The notes: generated by a model from the letters alone, not told the origin. A DNA stretch of 64,000 nucleotides from Picochlorum sp. 'celeri' (GCA_010909725.1 JAACMV010000022.1:992001-1056000), one strand, 5' to 3'. Shown: positions 8,677 to 19,824, counted from the first letter of the stretch. Program-made: numbers and translations.

Positions 8677-11600
8677 ATGGAGGGGCAAGGTGATTGTCTT
8701 TTAACGGCCTCACTGTCCGTTGCGTACAACGACTTGTCGGATGTCTGGGGTGATTTAAAAGATGTACGAGTTCATCTTTCGATAGTATGCTATTTGGATG
8801 ACATGTATCACAATTGAATCATTGCTGCAGGATCTGGACGCTGTGCTGCCTCTTGATCACGTATTGCTGAAAAATAAAGTAGGAAATAGTACTCGAGTGA
8901 AACATGTGCCAGTCAGGTAGGGTGCTCTCACTCGTATGGTTCATTTCTTTGAATTTTCATACATATGATGTCTATATGTTTATTTCAGGGTACTATCAGC
9001 TTCATCACGGGCGATGCATGAGTTGGAGCAGCATAAAAAGTCGTCCATGGCGTGGTTCAGACTTCCCTTTGCAGAGCTCGTCTGTTTTTCATGCGAGGAT
9101 TATGACGAATACAAGAGGAATTTCAGACTACAGTTGAGGGCCATGGTTGATCAGGAGACCAGGCTTCCAACTGATCCGATTCCAATTTTTGTCTATGTCC
9201 AGCCAAAAACTGTACAAGACCCAAAAGGACCATTGCGTGTGATGGATGCTGCGACGAAAGAGTTGAGCGATCGAGCTTCTTCGTTTCAATCTGTTATTCA
9301 TATGGTAGCAGGTAATACATCGGGGCGGGCTGCATTGTCGACATCGCTGAAAGAGGCTCTATTGTTGAGCATAGAGGCTCGGCGTGCAGCCTATCACAAT
9401 GAGGCAAGTAGAATCATCTTGCGATTGATTCGCGATATTACGTCTCCAGTGAAATCTGATATCACATTTTCAGATCTTTACTTGGTGAAGGATTCGTCTG
9501 CTGCGATGTTGGAAGCGGCTGGGTTGTATCAAGATGCAGTGACAGAGTACACTGAGATGGAAGCAATGATTGAAGAAACGTTTGCCCGAGTGTTGAGTGA
9601 GAATCCCACGGAGGAGAAGGATGCATATGCATATTTAGTGTGTAGTGATATTAACTTGCCGGAAGCTTCGCAGCTGTGGCAGAATTGGTTTGTGAATAGA
9701 TCGATTGTATCAACTGCTCCTCGTGGTGTCAAGCCTGTGACAAAAGAAGGAAGGGCGTTTATTGACCTCGTAGTTTTGCCGGCGATTAAAGCCAATGTGA
9801 TTCGTAATTTGGTCAAAGATGTGAAGATTGTGGCCGCTTTGGAGACATGTGTGCAGTTTGTTGAGAGGCATAGGGATTTGCTCCAACGATTTGAGGATGT
9901 CAAGAGATGTCCCGCAAATGTCGCATCTTCTTGGACATTCTCAGCCTGTATTGGAATGGCAGTGCTTGTATGCTCTCCTTCTGTGAGAGAATGTGGTCGG
10001 ATGTTTTGGTCAAAATCAATGGAGGAAGCGGAGATTCTGTCAAGGGGGTCGGAGGATGAGATGTTGACACTCAATATGGCCATGGTAAAGGCTCTGAGGA
10101 AGGAGGAGAGAGATACTAGTGCTCAACTATTGGGTAAGATTTTGATTATTGCTCGAGAGAGTTTGAAGGTTATTGGGAACTCGAATGGGTTTAGTGCTCC
10201 AGAAATGACTGCATCGGTTGAAGAGCTCTCAAGGCAGTTGGACAAGGGCTTTGATGGCTCACCCATGTCAACGCCGCTGCCAACGGTGCAAACTCCATCG
10301 TTGACAAAGACTCCAACAGATTCCATCCGTGTGACTCCTCAGAATAGTTTGGGTCCTAATGATATCCGACTGATGCACTTTGAAGAGAGCATGCATTTGA
10401 CTCATGAGCACACAATATCCATGGACAATATCGACTTGTCGTCCCAACTTGCAAATGTATCTGTCACTGATGTGCCGCTTGAACAAGCGAATAAACCAAT
10501 ACAATCAGAGATATCTCTTCATACTCGTGATATCAGTGACAGTGGATCCGGTGCATCAATGTCTCCGAGAGTAAAGCATGACTCGGACAAGGCCCTGTTT
10601 CAACAAGGTCAACAAGTTGATGCAAGGCCCAACCTATCGCTTTCTCTTTTACGGCTAGAGAAGGAAATACAAAAGCTTAAAAAGTTATCGTGCTTGTACA
10701 TTTCGACCGACGAGTCAGCACAGTTGCAGGAAACATCATGGAAGCCTCAATATTGGAGGCTCCAGGTGTGTCTGTCTAGTGCTCATGCGTTTCAAAATAT
10801 GTGGAAGGCAATCACGGCTGCATGCAAAGAATTTTTCGATGTATGCGGGTGGGAAAGAAATTCGTGCCTTTTAAAACTAGAGCTCGCCGATATTGCGTAT
10901 TTGGAAGGAGATGTCGGGGCTGCCATGGAAATTTACACATTTATTGTTGCTGATTTGTTGCACTTGAAATGGCACACATTGTTAGTCTCAATTTTGCAGC
11001 GTCTTGCTCTTTGTCAAGTGAAGGAGAAATGCACAGGAGTGATTTGGTCTTGTTATTTGCTGATGAAGGCATGCAAGGAGTTGTCTGCAACCACTCAAGA
11101 GCTCCAAAAATACTCACAGATGTTTGCATCATCAACATGTCTTGGCGAACCCGTTCTGCCCCAGCCTTGGATAGCAAATTTACCATCGACTTGCATGATT
11201 ATGAACCCCTTATTATCTGTCAGAGGCTGCACTGGTGTGTTCATGTACGACCTCTCCAGGAGGAAAGCCTCAAATGGCTGCATAAAAGCTCATGTTGGCG
11301 ACTCTGTGGAGATTGCAGTAAGGTGCACAAACAATCTCGGGATGCCCTTTTCTCTGGACAAGGTGAAAATATGCTTGACAAGACTTCAGGAGATGAGTGG
11401 TATGTTTTCGTCTTCTTTTGAACGAGAAGAACACTAGATTAATAACAATCCATGCATTTGTTGCCCTGCAGAGATTTCAGAGATGCCAGGCAGATCGGTA
11501 GCGAGTCCATCACTCGACACGCCTGTACTGTTAGGACATACAAGCCCGCTTGTTTCTCCAACCAGCCCTTATCATGACTCTTGGCGCCCAAACGTAGTTT

Positions 11601-13330
11601 CTCATTGGCGTGATATTGATGAAATAGAGGGAGAATGTACAGATGCATCCCCAGTGCAGGTGAAAACAACTGAGACTACAATGCACTTCCTTGTGAACCC
11701 AATTAAATCTGGACTGTACAAACTAAGTTATATGTGTGGATTTTGGAATGAAGCTTTCATAGAAATACAAAGTGAAGACCTAGAGAGGCAGGACGGACAG
11801 ACCATCATGTTGAAGGTCGACCCACCAGTGCCAAGGATGCATGTCAAGGCTGCAACGTTGGGCAATCCATCTCTGATATCTGGAGAAGAGCAATGGCTAG
11901 GGATAGAAATCGAACTAGAAAGGGATTCGGTGTCGCACGCGACCGTGAATATCGATTGGCCATCCCGCGATATGAAAGGGAATAAGGGTCCAGGAATTGG
12001 TGTGCATGATAGCAATGGAGCCACTAATCTCTTGCCATCTCAATTTCTGTTTTACCCCAAGATGCACTCTGTGTTGGTACAGAACTTGTCTGGACTTGAT
12101 GAAAAGCGTGTTATCGCTCCAGAGACGGGGGATGACATTTTATCAACCTCAGGACCGGCCTCGTTGTATGCTGTGGATTTTGACAACGAGTCTGTCCATG
12201 CCCTATTATGGTGGCGAGTCTCCGTTGGCCACCTCGAGGTTCCCATAGAGGATGTTCGGATTTCTTCATACCGCGTTCGAAAAGATAATTCGTCCAAGAA
12301 CCTACACCAGGACATTGATACAAAGAGAACACTGTCGACGATTGACTTGCCTGTATCACTACTGTATTTTGACCAATGCAGCAGAGTCGCAGCTGCATCA
12401 GCAAAAATTACGATCGACCAGCCGTTTCAAATACAGACAGAGGCACGAGAGCTGGACAAAGGAATATTTTTGGTGTCTCTAAAGATCAGTTCTGCTACGG
12501 AACGAGAAGTACAGATTGATTCTGTAGAGATTGACTGCCAAAAGGGATTTTCGATGAGCAAAAACATGTTGCATGAATCTGGCAGCTTGCCACTTCTCTT
12601 GGATCCGCTTGGATCATGCCATGCATCATTCATATTGCATCTAGATGAATCTCTTTTGGACAACAGAGCAGTGGCTCAGGCGATGGTATATAGAACAGGG
12701 AAACTGCTTCCATCTGCAGCAATAATTGCATATTCACCAGTGACTCCAGTGGATACTGATAGAAACATCGCCATGGCAAGTCATTCACCTCGAGAGCAGC
12801 GCGTAGAGCATTCATTTGCAACAGTTTACTCTGTCTTCGACCAAACCATGGGACCAACTCACAAGGACATGGAAATGATGCAACAGGAGGCTGCAGCCCA
12901 CCACGACGACAGCCATCCTACACCCAAGTGCAACCATATTCACAGGTTTGCTCTGCAGCTGTCATCCATCGACACAGATTCATACAATGTTTTCGTCTCT
13001 GTCAGGATGCTGGGTCCATTTTCAGCAACCATTGGGTGTCCAGTGACTCTTTGCTGGCAATTAGAACGAGTGGGTACCTGTGAACGTAAAGCATTGTCAC
13101 AGATATCCTATGAGATTCATGCAGACAGCCACACATGGTCTAGCACTAGCAAAGACCAAGGAAGAGTGTTACTTGGGCTGACACATGGTTCTATCGCAAC
13201 GATCGAGGCACAATGGACACCTACGTCCCTGGGCACACTGGAGGTCCCTCTCCTCAGGTTGCACGATGTGTACTATGAAGAAGTTCGAGAGACTGGTGTC
13301 AAGAAAAACTACGTCATAGTTCGTTCCTAA
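8677..13330 (+). CDS. TRAPPC10: TRAPP II subunit TRAPPC10/Trs130
   Basis: Four exons: 8677-8763, 8831-8916, 8989-11399 and 11472-13330, all with GT-AG introns of 67-72 bases and consistent phases; 1480 residues. The N-terminus reads VAYNDLSDVWGDLKDDLDAVLPL and continues into WFRLPFAELVCF..EDYDEYK, as in plant and animal TRAPPC10. TRAPP II is the exchange factor for late-Golgi Rab GTPases (Rab11/Ypt31 class). A low-complexity linker rich in Thr, Pro and Ser lies around residues 470-600. The C-terminal half is beta-rich, fitting the immunoglobulin-like domains of the family. The protein is somewhat longer than the roughly 1260 residues usual in animals and plants. The stop is 48 bases from the convergent glycosyltransferase gene. 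Confidence 0.9.
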
Positions 13331-13378
13331 TATCAATCAAATCGATTCATTTACATGTATATTGTGTCGCAAACAGTA

Positions 13379-15076
13379 TCAAATACCTTCTGGAGGCAAT
13401 AAATCATATGCACGAGCCAGAGCTGCAGATCCCTTTCTAGCTGGATGCCCCTCTGGCACTTTCACAGCAGTCACGGGGAATGCAAAATCAAACAGATTCT
13501 TCTGTTGCTCAGTACGCCCGGTACATATCTTATCTATCTTGTGCATTTCGCTCAAGGAGCACGTGCAGTTGAATCCACATACAAAGTACTTGATATCATA
13601 CTCTAAAAATCCCCATTGGAACCAACCCTTGTCCAATGCCCGCCACTCAGAACCACCAAACATCATATTTCGCCCTTGTTCCTCACTCATCGGTGTCGTC
13701 ACAATATCAATAGGCCACACTCTATACTCTGGATCACCTGTGGCGGGCAATTTTTCCACAGTCTTGTGATGAAAGACCATGTGTCCCTTTGGGTGGAGTT
13801 GGACATTCCCTAAAGTTCGATATCTCGGCTTATTATCCGGGACACCGTGTTTTGCAAAATCTACCATTCCAAACAATGGCCCAATAGGTACTTGATAATA
13901 ATCATGAAGCTTTCCAGCCAGAGCAAATGCCACCCTGAACGTATCCTTATCACCCAACGTCCCAGGCACATGATAGGTAATATTATGATGCATATTCAAC
14001 AACAACAATATCTCCAGAACATCCCAATGTCTCTCCCTATTAAATAATAACTGACCCGCCTCCGCTTGATTCTCTACTACCGCCTCTGAATTCAAACCAT
14101 CAACATCCCACGTGCCATCCTCCTCATCATAATGCTTGCCCACACGCTCTCTCCACTCTGCAATATCCCCATCCTTGTACCACGGACTATCCTTGGCAAT
14201 ATCGAAAAACTCATACAACTCTGTCTTCCCCTTCCACACATCCGGCCAAAACACACTCCCATGATCAACATACTGAGGCAACCGAAACAACTTGTATGGA
14301 TCCTCAAGAGGAAACGAATCCACATCCACAAACACAATCTCCTTAAAAGGCGCCGCCCTCAACGCCAATATCTTCACCATGTACCCATCCTCACGACTCC
14401 GTGGCCCAGGATGCCCATCAAACACCTCGAGATGATACTCCGGATAGGGAAACTGAGACATGTCTATAAACTGAACCTTTTTAATATGCTGCTTGATAAA
14501 CATCTGGCTCTCTTCACTCACTTCCCCATAATGACACAAAGCAATAGGTAAAAACGACTCTGTCACATTTCGAAGCACAAACATGGACGCAAATGCATTC
14601 GTCAACTGCTCCTGAGTCCCAGCAGACATGACCACCCCACGAGGAGCCAACTGAGACAACTCCTCCTCCCACAATGTCCTCAATCTCTCACTATTCTTGA
14701 TCATTCTTAATAAAAGATTCTTTCTTTTCATCAAAAGCTTGGTACTCGTGTCCGAATCCTCAGATCGCTCCCACCGCATGTCCTCCAACTGGTGCCACTC
14801 CGTATCATTCGGGCTCGATCGGAATTCAACCGGCTCATAGACATATTTTCGAGGTTCTTTATACAATGACTGAACATTCAACGTATTGCTTGTAACAAGT
14901 GACCAGTCTGCAAGGATGATATACATACAAATAAGAACAACAACATTCCTCACAGCAATACTAGACAGATACGTACAAATGATACAAATAAGAAGTAAAA
15001 AAGAACTAATCTTCACTCCAGATCGAATGCATGCGATCGATCCATCCTCTCGTCGTCGTTTCATGCTGACGTCCAT
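13379..15076 (-). CDS. Golgi glycosyltransferase, GT71 (MNN1-type alpha-mannosyltransferase-like)
   Basis: Starting at the ATG 15076-15074, 565 residues. It is a type II membrane protein: a short basic cytoplasmic tail (MKRRRED), then about 35 hydrophobic residues, then a luminal catalytic part. The luminal part shows ILALRAAPFKEIVFVDVDSFPLEDP, with the DxD-type metal and sugar-nucleotide site, GSVFWPDVW, ENQAEAGQLLFNRERHW and GDKDTFRVAFALAG, in the order seen in fungal MNN1/MNT alpha-1,3-mannosyltransferases. The acceptor in a green alga is unknown; a wall or N-glycan mannan is a reasonable guess. A 26-bp perfect palindrome lies about 120 bases upstream of its start. Confidence 0.8.
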   Translation of the reverse strand: MDVSMKRRREDGSIACIRSGVKISSFLLLICIICTYLSSIAVRNVVVLICMYIILADWSLVTSNTLNVQSLYKEPRKYVYEPVEFRSSPNDTEWHQLEDMRWERSEDSDTSTKLLMKRKNLLLRMIKNSERLRTLWEEELSQLAPRGVVMSAGTQEQLTNAFASMFVLRNVTESFLPIALCHYGEVSEESQMFIKQHIKKVQFIDMSQFPYPEYHLEVFDGHPGPRSREDGYMVKILALRAAPFKEIVFVDVDSFPLEDPYKLFRLPQYVDHGSVFWPDVWKGKTELYEFFDIAKDSPWYKDGDIAEWRERVGKHYDEEDGTWDVDGLNSEAVVENQAEAGQLLFNRERHWDVLEILLLLNMHHNITYHVPGTLGDKDTFRVAFALAGKLHDYYQVPIGPLFGMVDFAKHGVPDNKPRYRTLGNVQLHPKGHMVFHHKTVEKLPATGDPEYRVWPIDIVTTPMSEEQGRNMMFGGSEWRALDKGWFQWGFLEYDIKYFVCGFNCTCSLSEMHKIDKICTGRTEQQKNLFDFAFPVTAVKVPEGHPARKGSAALARAYDLLPPEGI

Positions 15077-15192
15077 GTCACTACTGACGCACAACAAGGA
15101 TGTATGCTTCAAATCTGGGATACCATTGCTGATAAAATGAAATAAAGTTACACATTTATACTGTAGTATTCATTCATCCAAGCTGCTATCAC

Positions 15193-15218
15193 CGATTCAT
15201 GACCATGGTCATGAATCG
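15193..15218. repeat. 26-bp perfect palindrome
   Basis: The half-site CGATTCATGACCA is followed immediately by its exact reverse complement. It lies between the stop of IspE (15234) and the start of the glycosyltransferase (15076), both on the minus strand. It is therefore in the upstream region of the latter or the 3' flank of the former. Confidence 0.9.
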
Positions 15219-15233
15219 ACCCTCAACCCATCA

Positions 15234-16286
15234 TCATGATGATGACGACGCATCGGTGTACCACGCGTTCTCTGGTCGAGTCAGGAGTCGTGCTGGGCGA
15301 ATGAACACATCATCATCTTGAAGCAAACATGGTGGAATATCGTCGCTACCAATCCCAACAATAGTACTGCCACTGCCAGTCATGAAGACGGCATCAAAGG
15401 TGCCCTCTCGGATCAAGTCTTCTTTCAGCTGCTTCAACTCAGGAAGACAGTCGAACGCAGGTTGCTCCAAATCATTCACCACATATTGTGGTAATACCTT
15501 TGAATCATTGCATAGTCCTCGGAGGATATCCTTTGGATCCTCTGTGCTCCGCCTGTCCAGGTCGAGGGCTTTGAATATGGTTGGGGTGGAGAGACCAATG
15601 GGGGGTTTGACCAAGAGCAAGGGCGTCTCTAGATCAATCGGTGGATCGATGTTCTCTACGATTTCACCCCGCCCAGTACAGTACGCTGCTCCTTGGCTGA
15701 AAAAGACTGAAATATCCGATCCGATATCCCCGGACCATTCCAAGAGCTGTGCTGTGGATGCTGGGGTCCCACACAGCTGGTTGGCAGCCCACAGCATGGT
15801 GGCAGCGTTGCCGCTGCCACCTCCCATTCCCGCGCCGTGGGGTACATTCTTCTCTAAATGAACTTTAAAGAATACAGACGCCAAGCCAGTCTTGTCACGG
15901 AACAGATTGGCAGCCTTGATGACGAGATTCGAATCATCCAGTGGCACATCATCCCAGTTGCAGGTGAGTTGATCCTGTGTCGCTCCTTCTGGAAGAATCG
16001 ATACATCCATATAGTCTCCTAGATTGATCACATGGAACAATGAAGCTAGATCATGGAATCCATCCTCTCGTCTCCTCATGATTCTCAGAAATATATTGAT
16101 TTTCGCTGGTGAGAAGAGACGAGTGCTCTGGTCTTTCACCCCTCCGCTGCCGAATGCTTGTACTCTATGATGCACTGCCGTATGCCTATATTGTATCCTA
16201 GTATATGCAAAGAATGCCCTGCATTGCTGCGATCGACTGTCCACCCTCCATGCGCTCGGTGTCCCTCGAAGAACAGAGACGGACAT
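15234..16286 (-). CDS. ISPE: 4-diphosphocytidyl-2-C-methyl-D-erythritol kinase (MEP pathway), plastid
   Basis: Single exon, 350 residues. IspE phosphorylates CDP-methylerythritol with ATP in the plastid pathway to isopentenyl diphosphate. After a leader of about 55 residues come the signature FSPAKINIFLRIMRRREDGFH, with catalytic Lys62, and the GHMP-kinase ATP loop PHGAGMGGGSGNAA at residues 149-162. The active-site Asp region is GSDISVFFSQGAAYCTGRGE, and FMTGSGSTIVGI lies near the C-terminus. A run of Ser closes the protein. The leader, rich in Arg, Ser and Ala, fits a transit peptide. Confidence 0.93.
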   Translation of the reverse strand: MSVSVLRGTPSAWRVDSRSQQCRAFFAYTRIQYRHTAVHHRVQAFGSGGVKDQSTRLFSPAKINIFLRIMRRREDGFHDLASLFHVINLGDYMDVSILPEGATQDQLTCNWDDVPLDDSNLVIKAANLFRDKTGLASVFFKVHLEKNVPHGAGMGGGSGNAATMLWAANQLCGTPASTAQLLEWSGDIGSDISVFFSQGAAYCTGRGEIVENIDPPIDLETPLLLVKPPIGLSTPTIFKALDLDRRSTEDPKDILRGLCNDSKVLPQYVVNDLEQPAFDCLPELKQLKEDLIREGTFDAVFMTGSGSTIVGIGSDDIPPCLLQDDDVFIRPARLLTRPENAWYTDASSSS

Positions 16287-16362
16287 TCTTCTTTATTATT
16301 TTATTACTAACAGATATTATGCTCTATTTCTTATATGTATCTTACATTCAATGTATTCGTTT

Positions 16363-17131
16363 TTATGCATCGTTAAAGGCATCGAATGGGATGAATAGCG
16401 CATCAGATGTCGATGGGACATCCAAATCAAGAGATTGGTCATACCCAAATCCATCAAGACAATCCAATGGTAGGTTTTCTGTGGATGAGGATGGTCTTTG
16501 GAGGCTGTCAAGAATGATTGGTGATGGAGCATCCAAGAAGAGTGCATGGCATGGTGGTGGTGGAGGAAGGTGGAGATGTGTCTTTTGTGTCCTGGGAGCA
16601 GCAGTTGCAGCAGGAGAGTTGGTTGTGGAGTAAGTAAATGTCTGCATGACATATATCATATATAGTATGTATTAATATCGCATACTATATGATTGATACA
16701 TATAGACATAGGTATTATTGATATGATGATGGTTACATACCTGCAGACTGGTTCTCATCGTTTCTCTTGCCATGTTGATCTCCTCCATTGTCATGCTCTG
16801 GGCCATGGTTTGTGTCATGCGTGTCATATCGTCGCGATTCCTGCACCGTCATTGGAAAAAACTTATATATATCATATCACTGATGATGTGATATAGAATA
16901 GAATACTACAGATATATATATACCGTACATGGATCGTTGCAACCCGTGGCCATGGATGAGGTTGCGAAAGTCCTTGACATGAAAATAGGTCAGTGTCTGT
17001 TCCCGGCCCATCATCGACTGCGTTTCCTCAGACGGAGCTCCCACCGTATTATCAGTATATTTCTCTGTGGTATCCTCTACTAGAAACTCATGGTTCAAGA
17101 GGATATCTGCAAAGATGTGGTCTGCGTCCAT
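16363..17131 (-). CDS. Unassigned three-exon protein, about 193 residues
   Basis: Exons 17131-16929, 16840-16741 and 16641-16363 join in phase with introns of 88 and 99 bases (gtacgg...gtgcag; gtatgt...catgcag). I do not recognise the family. The first exon gives an acidic N-terminus with TLTYFHVKDFRNLIHGHGLQ. The second is Met- and Thr-rich (DMTRMTQTMAQSMTMEEIN), probably helical. The third is Pro/Ser-rich and disordered-looking with PPPPP. There is no signal peptide or membrane segment. The Met-rich helix could be a protein-interaction surface. The model rests on splice and frame consistency only. Confidence 0.5.
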
Positions 17132-17624
17132 TTGATCATGGGCAGATCAGAGTGTGTCGTCAACGCACAGCTCGTTTCTCTCTTCTCTTCTATCTCTTTT
17201 TCTCTCTCTCTGTATATTTCTTCTTCTATAATATCATGAAGCAAGAAGGAATCTTTTATGGCACATCTATGATGGAACGTTGGCGATTTGGGTCGGTGTT
17301 TGACCACATGAGTCCATGATATCTAAAAAACTCAATTACAGAGAGACAGGTGTCTCCTGTGCAATATACTTTGCCCACTGAATGATTGCCGGCCTGCTAT
17401 TCTTTAGGGATAAAAAAATCAAAATCAACAAATACCATTGTAGCAGCAGCAGTAGTAAGAATACAAAAAACATCAACATTGGCAAGGTAGGTCACGTCTC
17501 GTGTCGGAGATCTCGTCGAAACATTGGACTCCATAAACCCTTCACCTCTTTACAGTATACCCGTGATTCTCATGTCATATATCACACATTATACATATTT
17601 TGTAGGATTGGAACGGAAACCAGG
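17132..17624. promoter_or_regulatory. Divergent intergenic region with pyrimidine-rich tract
   Basis: Between two outward-facing genes. It holds a CT-rich tract at about 17168-17232 and a likely 3' splice acceptor (ttttgtag, ending near 17605) just before the downstream ATG, so a 5' UTR intron is possible. Confidence 0.4.
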
Positions 17625-18137
17625 ATGAATTCAGCCCTCAATGCCCAACGCCGTGTGCCGACCGTGTCGGCACGTCCCCAGCGCGCAGCTGTCAAGGTCA
17701 CAGCCATGAAGCAGCCCTCCACGCAGCGTGTCAAGAGGGCATTTGCGAAAGAGCATCAAAGTCCTATTGATTCCGTGGTGACGTACATCAGTGAGGCATT
17801 CAGCCAAATCTTCCGTACCACCGAGTCCCAGGTGCCTTGGTCTGGGACATCCTTCAGCGGTCGCATTCTTCATCACGAGAATGCTGGTACCAGGAATCGA
17901 AGCATGAATCCGTACCAAAAGAAGAATGTGGTAGTACAGGCTATTCCTGTTCAGGTGGATGAGCAGGCGAATGGAGGTGCCACAAATTTTGTGGTGGATT
18001 CAATTGGAAGAATCATGGGGGGCCGCGTGGATGAGAGTTCTGGTGAGCCTAAAAAGTTTTACTCTACCGGATACACTGGAAAGAAATACGGGTCCAGACG
18101 AGTCAAGAGGGAAGTGGACCGTGTATGGAGATATTGA
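17625..18137 (+). CDS. Unassigned plastid-targeted-looking protein, 170 residues
   Basis: The ATG at 17625 opens MNSALNAQRRVPTVSARPQR, rich in Ala, Arg, Ser, Thr and Val with no acidic residues, typical of an algal plastid transit peptide ending near residue 30-40. The mature part has IDSVVTYISEAFSQIFR, a central PYQKKNVVVQAIPVQVDEQ and a very basic end (GYTGKKYGSRRVKREVDRVW). An in-frame open stretch runs further upstream to 17382 but looks like untranslated sequence. I know no named family for it. The stop is 42 bases from the convergent SELENOF-like gene. Confidence 0.6.
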   Translation: MNSALNAQRRVPTVSARPQRAAVKVTAMKQPSTQRVKRAFAKEHQSPIDSVVTYISEAFSQIFRTTESQVPWSGTSFSGRILHHENAGTRNRSMNPYQKKNVVVQAIPVQVDEQANGGATNFVVDSIGRIMGGRVDESSGEPKKFYSTGYTGKKYGSRRVKREVDRVWRY

Positions 18138-18179
18138 TTGAACTTTTGTACATTTCCATGTTTGGATAGATTCGTATTG

Positions 18180-18677
18180 TTATTGTTCAATTTTTGAGTC
18201 ATCTGGCCTGAGCTTTTCCTTTAGAAACTCTTCAATCTGTTCCTTCTTCCAGTTCATAATGTGCATTTTTTCTGGGGTGCCTTGTGAGGCATCATCATCC
18301 CTCAACAAGAGTGCTGGCACGCTGCTCGGTTTCTTCACGACTTTCAGCCCCTTGAAATCTGATGCCTTTTCTTTGATGAAATCTAGTACATCTGGGTGAT
18401 TATGTGCGACTATGGGGCAATATTCCAGCACAGCAGAAGTATAAAAGCCCCTGTTGTCCTTGTCATCAGGTGAGCAACATTCAAAGCATTCCTGAATCAA
18501 TTGCGCATTATCGCTCACAAAAGTCTCTAATTCTCTACAATCGCTGCATACTAATCGTAATTCGTCGAATCCTTTGTCTGCACAGCTGCCACCGGCGGTA
18601 TCTGAACGAACCAACCCACAGGCTGTGCACAGCAGCAGCGGGAGGAGGAGGAATGGGGCCACAGAGTGCATTCCCAT
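18180..18677 (-). CDS. SELENOF: SELENOF (Sep15)-like ER luminal protein without selenocysteine
   Basis: 165 residues. A cleavable signal peptide (residues 1 to about 25, LLLLPLLLC-type core) is followed by a Cys-rich segment (CSDCRELETF, CFECC) that in this family binds the glucosyltransferase UGGT. A thioredoxin-like domain then ends KEQIEEFLKEKL. Family members carry the redox motif CxU (or CxC) in the context VLEVCGU; here it reads VLEYCPI. Only the first Cys remains and the selenocysteine position is Ile. The protein probably keeps a folding-quality-control role without the thiol-disulphide pair. No in-frame UGA is needed. Confidence 0.75.
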   Translation of the reverse strand: MGMHSVAPFLLLPLLLCTACGLVRSDTAGGSCADKGFDELRLVCSDCRELETFVSDNAQLIQECFECCSPDDKDNRGFYTSAVLEYCPIVAHNHPDVLDFIKEKASDFKGLKVVKKPSSVPALLLRDDDASQGTPEKMHIMNWKKEQIEEFLKEKLRPDDSKIEQ

Positions 18678-18870
18678 GCCTTTGTGTATCTATTTAATTA
18701 TTGTTTTCTGTAATACGGATAGGTGCTGTCGATCCATCGTGATGATTAATTGATTCAGAGTTTTTATTTATTTATATATATCTATTTAAGGATTTTCACC
18801 CTGATCCTGTGGATGCACATGACGTTTTGGATCAAGCACATAACAACTATCACGATTTGTTATTTACAAA

Positions 18871-19824
18871 ATGGTACCATTATGGTCTTCATCCATGTGT
18901 AGAAACGGGAGGCTAAGCACAGTCTTGTGCCATGCATCCTCCTCAGCTTCTTCTTCTTCTTCTTCTTCTTCATGTGTGTCTTCGATTCGACGGGTTGATG
19001 CGTATTACAATAATAAAACAATAGTGGATGGCAGAGCTGGTCCAGTGGATATTGTAAAGGAGGCTGTAGTGTGTCTTCGTTCCTCGGATATCCAGGCTAT
19101 GGAGTCTCTTATACTCTCTGAGGATGCTTCTGATTCCTCTCCTTCTAGAAGATCTGATCGTATACGTATTGGTGAGGATGGAGGGTTGCTTGTATCACTC
19201 AAGAGTGTGTTTGATGTGGGTTCTCGCCGGCTTTTGCCCTTCAACCTGTTGAGAAGGAGCCAGGTGTTGAGTGTGCTATCATTGGATAGTGATATGTGTC
19301 AGGTTCGGACAAAGATATCCTCCAAATATGGCGAAGAAGGGATTCTCGTGTGGAATGTGGAGCGTTATGGAAACACATGGCGGATTGTGCGCGTGTCACG
19401 AGAGGACACTGGTGAATGCCTTCCAACAACACTGCATCCTGTTCATAGCCCAGAGTCTGTGATACGAGCGTTTTTAGATTGGATAAAGAAGAAAGATTAT
19501 GTACAGGCGCATCAATTATGCGAAGGGATTCCTTTTGCCTCCATGATGATGGGGCCAGTCCAGTCACATGCTGTTGCATTGTCATTTCTTGAGCCAGAGC
19601 AGAGGGCTTTGCTCGATTCTTTTTTTGATGAATATGAATCGTATAGGTGTATTGTTGATCAGAAAGAGTATGTATTTGGGGACGCTGTGTTGATAGATGA
19701 GCAGTGCATGGTGCAAGAGGTGGTTGTACGAGACAGAGAGGGAACATGGTGGCATGCTGCTTTTGAATTATCTATCAAACAGCATCATGGGTGTTGGTCA
19801 ATAGATGATATACGTATGCATTGA
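18871..19824 (+). CDS. Unassigned protein with organellar leader, 317 residues
   Basis: The first 45 residues contain nine consecutive Ser, encoded by a TTC/TCT run, and resemble a transit peptide. The rest is soluble: a first region with DIVKEAVVCLRSSDIQAMESL, a middle of alternating strands, and a second region SPESVIRAFLDWIKKKDYVQAHQLCE ending in GTWWHAAFELS. The two VxxALxxxDxxxAxxL-like segments recall NTF2/DUF4864-type domains, but I cannot confirm this. The stop is 30 bases from the convergent gamma-tubulin stop. Confidence 0.65.
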   Translation: MVPLWSSSMCRNGRLSTVLCHASSSASSSSSSSSCVSSIRRVDAYYNNKTIVDGRAGPVDIVKEAVVCLRSSDIQAMESLILSEDASDSSPSRRSDRIRIGEDGGLLVSLKSVFDVGSRRLLPFNLLRRSQVLSVLSLDSDMCQVRTKISSKYGEEGILVWNVERYGNTWRIVRVSREDTGECLPTTLHPVHSPESVIRAFLDWIKKKDYVQAHQLCEGIPFASMMMGPVQSHAVALSFLEPEQRALLDSFFDEYESYRCIVDQKEYVFGDAVLIDEQCMVQEVVVRDREGTWWHAAFELSIKQHHGCWSIDDIRMH

